Positions 60,689 to 64,000 of a stretch of DNA of 64,000 nt are shown here, piece after piece. Source of the DNA: Betaproteobacteria bacterium. GTDB taxonomy: Bacteria > Pseudomonadota > Gammaproteobacteria > Burkholderiales > SG8-41. Position 1 is the stretch's first letter; every line of letters begins with the position of its first letter. The stretch is taken from NCBI GenBank assembly GCA_025363575.1, contig JANYDM010000095.1:3189-67188 (forward strand), written 5' to 3'. A program made the translations under genes and the position numbers. The notes beneath the pieces were generated by a model that searched no databases, had not been told where the DNA came from, and saw nothing but the letters and a program-made list of their open reading frames with translations.

Positions 60689-62062
60689 ATGGCCAAGTCA
60701 AAATCGATCTACACGTGCACTGAGTGCGGCGGCCAGGCAGTGAAGTGGCAGGGCCAGTGCCCACACTGCACGGCGTGGAACACGCTCGTTGAAACCGTCG
60801 CCGAGACCGCAGTGGCGGGCGGCAATCGTTTTACGGCGCTGGCAGGCAAGGGCAAGCTGCAACGCCTTTCCGAAGTCGAGGCGCATGAAGAGAGCCGCGT
60901 GCCGACCGGCATTACGGAATTCGATCGCGTGCTGGGCGGCGGGCTCGTGCGCGGCGCTGTCGTCCTGATCGGCGGCGACCCGGGCATCGGCAAGTCGACC
61001 CTGATGCTGCAGGCGCTGTGCGAAGTCGGCGCGCAGCATAAGGTGTTGTACGTGAGCGGCGAAGAGTCGTCGCAGCAGATCGCGCTGCGCGCAAAGCGGC
61101 TTGCGCTCGATGCTTCTGTGCTGCATCAGATCGCCGAAATCGGCCTCGAAAAAATCCAGCACGTGCTGCAGACCGAAAGACCGGCCGTCGCCGTCATCGA
61201 TTCGATCCAGACGCTGTATTCCGACGCCCTGCAATCCGCGCCGGGCTCGGTCGCGCAGGTGCGCGAATGCGCCGCGCAATTGACGCGGCTCGCGAAGTCG
61301 AGCGGCATCACTGTGATCCTGGTCGGCCACGTCACCAAGGAGGGCGCGCTGGCCGGGCCGCGCGTGCTCGAGCACATCGTCGACACCGTGCTGTATTTCG
61401 AGGGCGATACGCATTCGAGCTTCCGTCTCATACGCGCCGTGAAGAACCGTTTTGGCGCGGTCAACGAGCTCGGCGTCTTCGCCATGACGGAAAAAGGCCT
61501 CAAAGGCGTGTCGAATCCGTCGGCGCTGTTCTTGTCGCAGCATGCAGAGGCGGTCGCCGGCTCGTGCGTGCTTGTCACGCAGGAGGGAACGCGGCCGCTG
61601 CTCGTGGAAATCCAGGCACTGGTCGATGATGCGCACGCGCCGAATCCGCGGCGCCTCGGCGTCGGCCTGGAGCAGAACCGGCTGGCACTGCTGCTCGCCG
61701 TATTGCACCGGCACGCGGGCATCGCATGCTTCGACCAGGATGTATTCGTCAACGCCGTTGGCGGCATGAGAATCACCGAGCCGGCGGCCGATCTGGCTGT
61801 GCTGATGGCTATCGTCTCGTCGCTCACCAACAAGCCGCTGCCGGCCAGGCTGGTGGTGTTCGGCGAAGTCGGGCTGGCCGGCGAAGTGCGGCCGGTGCAG
61901 CGCGGGCAGGAACGCTTGAGGGAAGCTGCCAAGCTGGGCTTCACGCATGCGCTGATCCCCGAGGCCAACCGACCCAAGCAGGCCATCGCGGGTCTCAAAG
62001 TGATAGCGGTGCGGCGGGTGGCCGATGCGGTGGCGCACATGCGGGAAGGCTTTGCGGATTAA
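60689..62062 (+). CDS. radA: DNA repair protein RadA
   Basis: A 457-residue recombination ATPase (Sms). It has the C4 zinc finger with Cys10, Cys13, Cys24 and Cys27, then the Walker A GGDPGIGKST (Lys102). The KNRFG motif unique to RadA lies in RAVKNRFGAVNELGVF near residue 252. The C-terminal part is the Lon-protease-like domain (GGMRITEPAADLAVLMAIVS, residues 354-373). It helps branch migration of recombination intermediates. Complete and of normal length. Confidence 0.97.
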   Translation: MAKSKSIYTCTECGGQAVKWQGQCPHCTAWNTLVETVAETAVAGGNRFTALAGKGKLQRLSEVEAHEESRVPTGITEFDRVLGGGLVRGAVVLIGGDPGIGKSTLMLQALCEVGAQHKVLYVSGEESSQQIALRAKRLALDASVLHQIAEIGLEKIQHVLQTERPAVAVIDSIQTLYSDALQSAPGSVAQVRECAAQLTRLAKSSGITVILVGHVTKEGALAGPRVLEHIVDTVLYFEGDTHSSFRLIRAVKNRFGAVNELGVFAMTEKGLKGVSNPSALFLSQHAEAVAGSCVLVTQEGTRPLLVEIQALVDDAHAPNPRRLGVGLEQNRLALLLAVLHRHAGIACFDQDVFVNAVGGMRITEPAADLAVLMAIVSSLTNKPLPARLVVFGEVGLAGEVRPVQRGQERLREAAKLGFTHALIPEANRPKQAIAGLKVIAVRRVADAVAHMREGFAD

Positions 62063-62206
62063 CCGCGCGGCGATTGCCAAGCGCTGCTGCTCCTTGTAGA
62101 GTCGCGCCGAACGCCGTGATTTGCGGCGGATAATCAATAAAATCGCGTCGACATCGAGTGACGGCGCCCGCCCTTTTGCCGGGGCCGGGCGCGGAGGAGA
62201 AGTGTG

Positions 62207-63860
62207 ATGGCACGCGGCAATCCCTACGATACCGCGCTCGACCGCAACGCGGCGAATTACACGCCGCTGTCGCCTTTGTCGCTCATTGCGCGCACGGCCT
62301 ACGTCCATCCGCAGCATACGGCCGTCATACACGGCGAGCGGCGTCTCACATGGCTCGAGGTCTACACGCGCTGCCGGCGCCTGGCGTCCGCGTTGCGACA
62401 GCATGGCATCGCGCCCGGCGACACAGTTGCTGCGATGCTGCCGAACATTCCGGCAATGGTCGAAGCGCATTTCGGCATCGCGATGGCGGGCGCCGTGCTG
62501 AACGCGCTCAACACACGGCTCGATGCCGACACCATTGCGTTCATGCTCGATCACGGCAACGCGAAAGTGCTGTTCGAAAGTGCTGTTCACCGACCGCGAA
62601 TTCTCGGTCACGATTGCAGCCGCGCTCAAGAAAGTGAAACGCAGGCCGCTGGTGATCGATGTCGACGATCCTGCCTATAGCGGCGGCGAACGGGTGGGCG
62701 AAATTGATTACGAGAGATTCATCGCCGCCGGCGATCCCGCTTTCGAATGGCACCTTCCCGTGGACGAGTGGGATGCGATTTCCCTCAATTACACGTCCGG
62801 CACGACCGGCAATCCCAAAGGCGTCGTCTACCACCATCGCGGCGCTTACCTGAACGCGATTTCGAATATCGTGAGTTGGGGCATGCCGCCACACGCTGTG
62901 TACCTGTGGACGCTGCCGATGTTCCATTGCAACGGCTGGTGTTTCCCGTGGACGATGGCCGCCAACGCGGGCACCAATGTCTGCCTGCGCAAGGTCGACG
63001 CGCAGGCGATTTTCGACCTGATGCGCGAACACGGCGTCACGCATTACTGCGGCGCGCCCATCGTGCACAACACGCTCATCAACGCGCCGGACGAATGGAA
63101 GCAGGGCATAGCGCATACTGTGAATTGCCTCGTTGCGGGCGCAGCGCCGCCGAGTGCCGTGATCGAAGGCATGCAGAAGATGGGATTCAATATGACGCAT
63201 GTCTACGGCCTGACCGAAACGTACGGGCCGGCCGCGATCTGCTCGAAGCAGCCGGCGTGGGCGGCACTGCCGCTTGCGGATCAGGTGTGGCTCAATGGCC
63301 GCCAGGGCGTGTGGTACCACCTGCAGCAGGGGATGACCGTGATGGACCCGGCCACCATGCAACCCGTGCCGTGGGACGGCGAAACCATGGGCGAGATCAT
63401 GTTTCGCGGCAATATCACGATGAAGGGTTATCTCAAAAACCCCGTCGCGACGCGGGAAGCTTTTGCGGGCGGTTGGTTCCATAGCGGCGATCTGGCCGTC
63501 ATGCACGCCGACGGCTACGTGAAGATCAAGGATCGCTCCAAGGACATCATCATTTCCGGCGGCGAGAATATTTCATCGCTTGAAGTCGAGGACGTGTTGT
63601 GCCGGCATCCGGCGGTGTTGATGGCTGCTGTGGTGGCGTGCCCGGATCCGAAATGGGGCGAAACCCCGTGCGCTTTCGTTGAGCTGAAAACCGGCGCGCA
63701 CGCGGCCGAACGGGAGATTATCGAGTTCTGCCGCACCAATATGGCGCGCTTCAAGGCGCCGAAAACAGTGATATTCGGCGTGCTGCCGAAAACGTCCACG
63801 GGTAAAATCCAGAAGTTCCTGCTGCGCGAGCGGGCGAAGTCGGCCTCGGCTATAGAATGA
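62207..63860 (+). pseudogene. Acyl-CoA synthetase broken by a 13-bp tandem duplication
   Basis: AMP-forming acyl-CoA ligase in two frames. The first, from the ATG at 62207 (GGAGGAG upstream), runs MARGNPYDTALDRNAANYTP to NAKVLF. The second continues VLFTDREFSVTIAAALKKVK to the end, with the AMP-binding motif NYTSGTTGNPKGVVYHH and the C-terminal GEIMFRGNITMKGYL and KTSTGKIQKFLLRER. The switch coincides with a direct duplication of GAAAGTGCTGTTC at 62563-62575 and 62576-62588. Removing one copy restores a single 546-residue frame. This is either a true frameshift or an assembly error. Confidence 0.9.
62563..62588. repeat. 13-bp tandem duplication causing the frameshift
   Basis: GAAAGTGCTGTTC occurs twice in direct succession inside the acyl-CoA synthetase gene. 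Thirteen bases are not a multiple of three, so the duplication shifts the frame by +1. Replication slippage at such a short repeat is a common origin. Confidence 0.97.
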
Positions 63861-63928
63861 ACCGTGCTTATCCGGTTGTCTCCCAGACCCACTACCGGTA
63901 GTATGTTGAGCATCTGCGCCAATCTGAG

Positions 63929-64000
63929 ATGGCCATGGTTATCGACGTGCTTGATCGAGACGATTTGCCGTTTCCTCGCTCGCTTCCTGAGTTTCAGCGA
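63929..64000 (+). CDS. Possible IS1595-family transposase, first 24 residues
   Basis: An ATG at 63929 opens a frame to the window end (MAMVIDVLDRDDLPFPRSLP, then EFQR). The SLPEF segment near the N-terminus resembles transposases of the IS1595 family, whose zinc-ribbon and DDE-type domains would lie beyond the window. A left inverted repeat was not identified with confidence in 63861-63928. Low certainty because only 24 residues are visible. Confidence 0.4.
   Translation, partial: MAMVIDVLDRDDLPFPRSLPEFQR

Noticed and set aside
63861..63928. Left end inverted repeat of an insertion sequence
   Set aside because: Without the right end no terminal repeat can be confirmed.

Overview
The window is GC-rich, densely packed bacterial chromosome. 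It most resembles a soil or freshwater betaproteobacterium of the Burkholderiales type. The main grounds are nine Bug/TctC-type solute receptors, a Burkholderia-style 2-aminoethylphosphonate (AEP) locus, and the order lplT - alr - radA. No rRNA, tRNA, CRISPR array, phage or complete insertion sequence was seen; the last 72 bases look like the start of an IS1595-type transposase.

Layout. 1-369 is the start of aroE, cut by the window edge. 458-25804 is a catabolic region in which Bug receptors alternate with single enzymes: Old Yellow Enzyme, amidase, SDR, MmgE/PrpD, a ThDP enzyme, an enolase-superfamily enzyme and a Gfo/Idh/MocA oxidoreductase. MarC, two transporters or receptors, a PaiB-like protein, an exported methyltransferase-like protein and lipoproteins are mixed in. 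No TctA/TctB membrane subunit is present. 25971-31041 holds a small exported protein, a 27-bp tandem repeat, a three-subunit molybdenum hydroxylase and a glutathione peroxidase. 31105-38038 holds a small protein divergent from a GcvA-like LysR gene, then a glutamine-synthetase-like/Fe-ADH/PuuD/ALDH/Nudix operon suggestive of gamma-glutamylated amine breakdown.

38061-52515 is the most coherent system. A minus-strand operon encodes an AEP ABC importer, the transaminase PhnW, an AllA-like protein, a NYN/OST-HTH protein and a Bug receptor. The divergent plus-strand operon encodes a GntR regulator, phosphonoacetate hydrolase PhnA, phosphonoacetaldehyde dehydrogenase PhnY, a Na/Pi cotransporter-like protein, a PhnZ-like HD-domain oxygenase and an EamA-type membrane protein. 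Together they would import AEP, convert it through phosphonoacetaldehyde and phosphonoacetate to acetate and phosphate, and possibly export excess phosphate. The PhnZ-like protein keeps what I recall as the full PhnZ active-site set, but no PhnY*-type hydroxylase is in the window.

52505-63860 is mostly housekeeping and envelope genes: MFS, queuosine-precursor transporter, LEA/WHy lipoprotein, an orphan MlaF-like ATPase, LplT, LysR, alanine racemase, a duplicated DUF4118 membrane protein and RadA. It ends with an acyl-CoA synthetase broken by a 13-bp tandem duplication. Three families of intergenic palindromic repeats are scattered through the window, and a palindrome-bearing segment also sits in frame inside one Bug gene.
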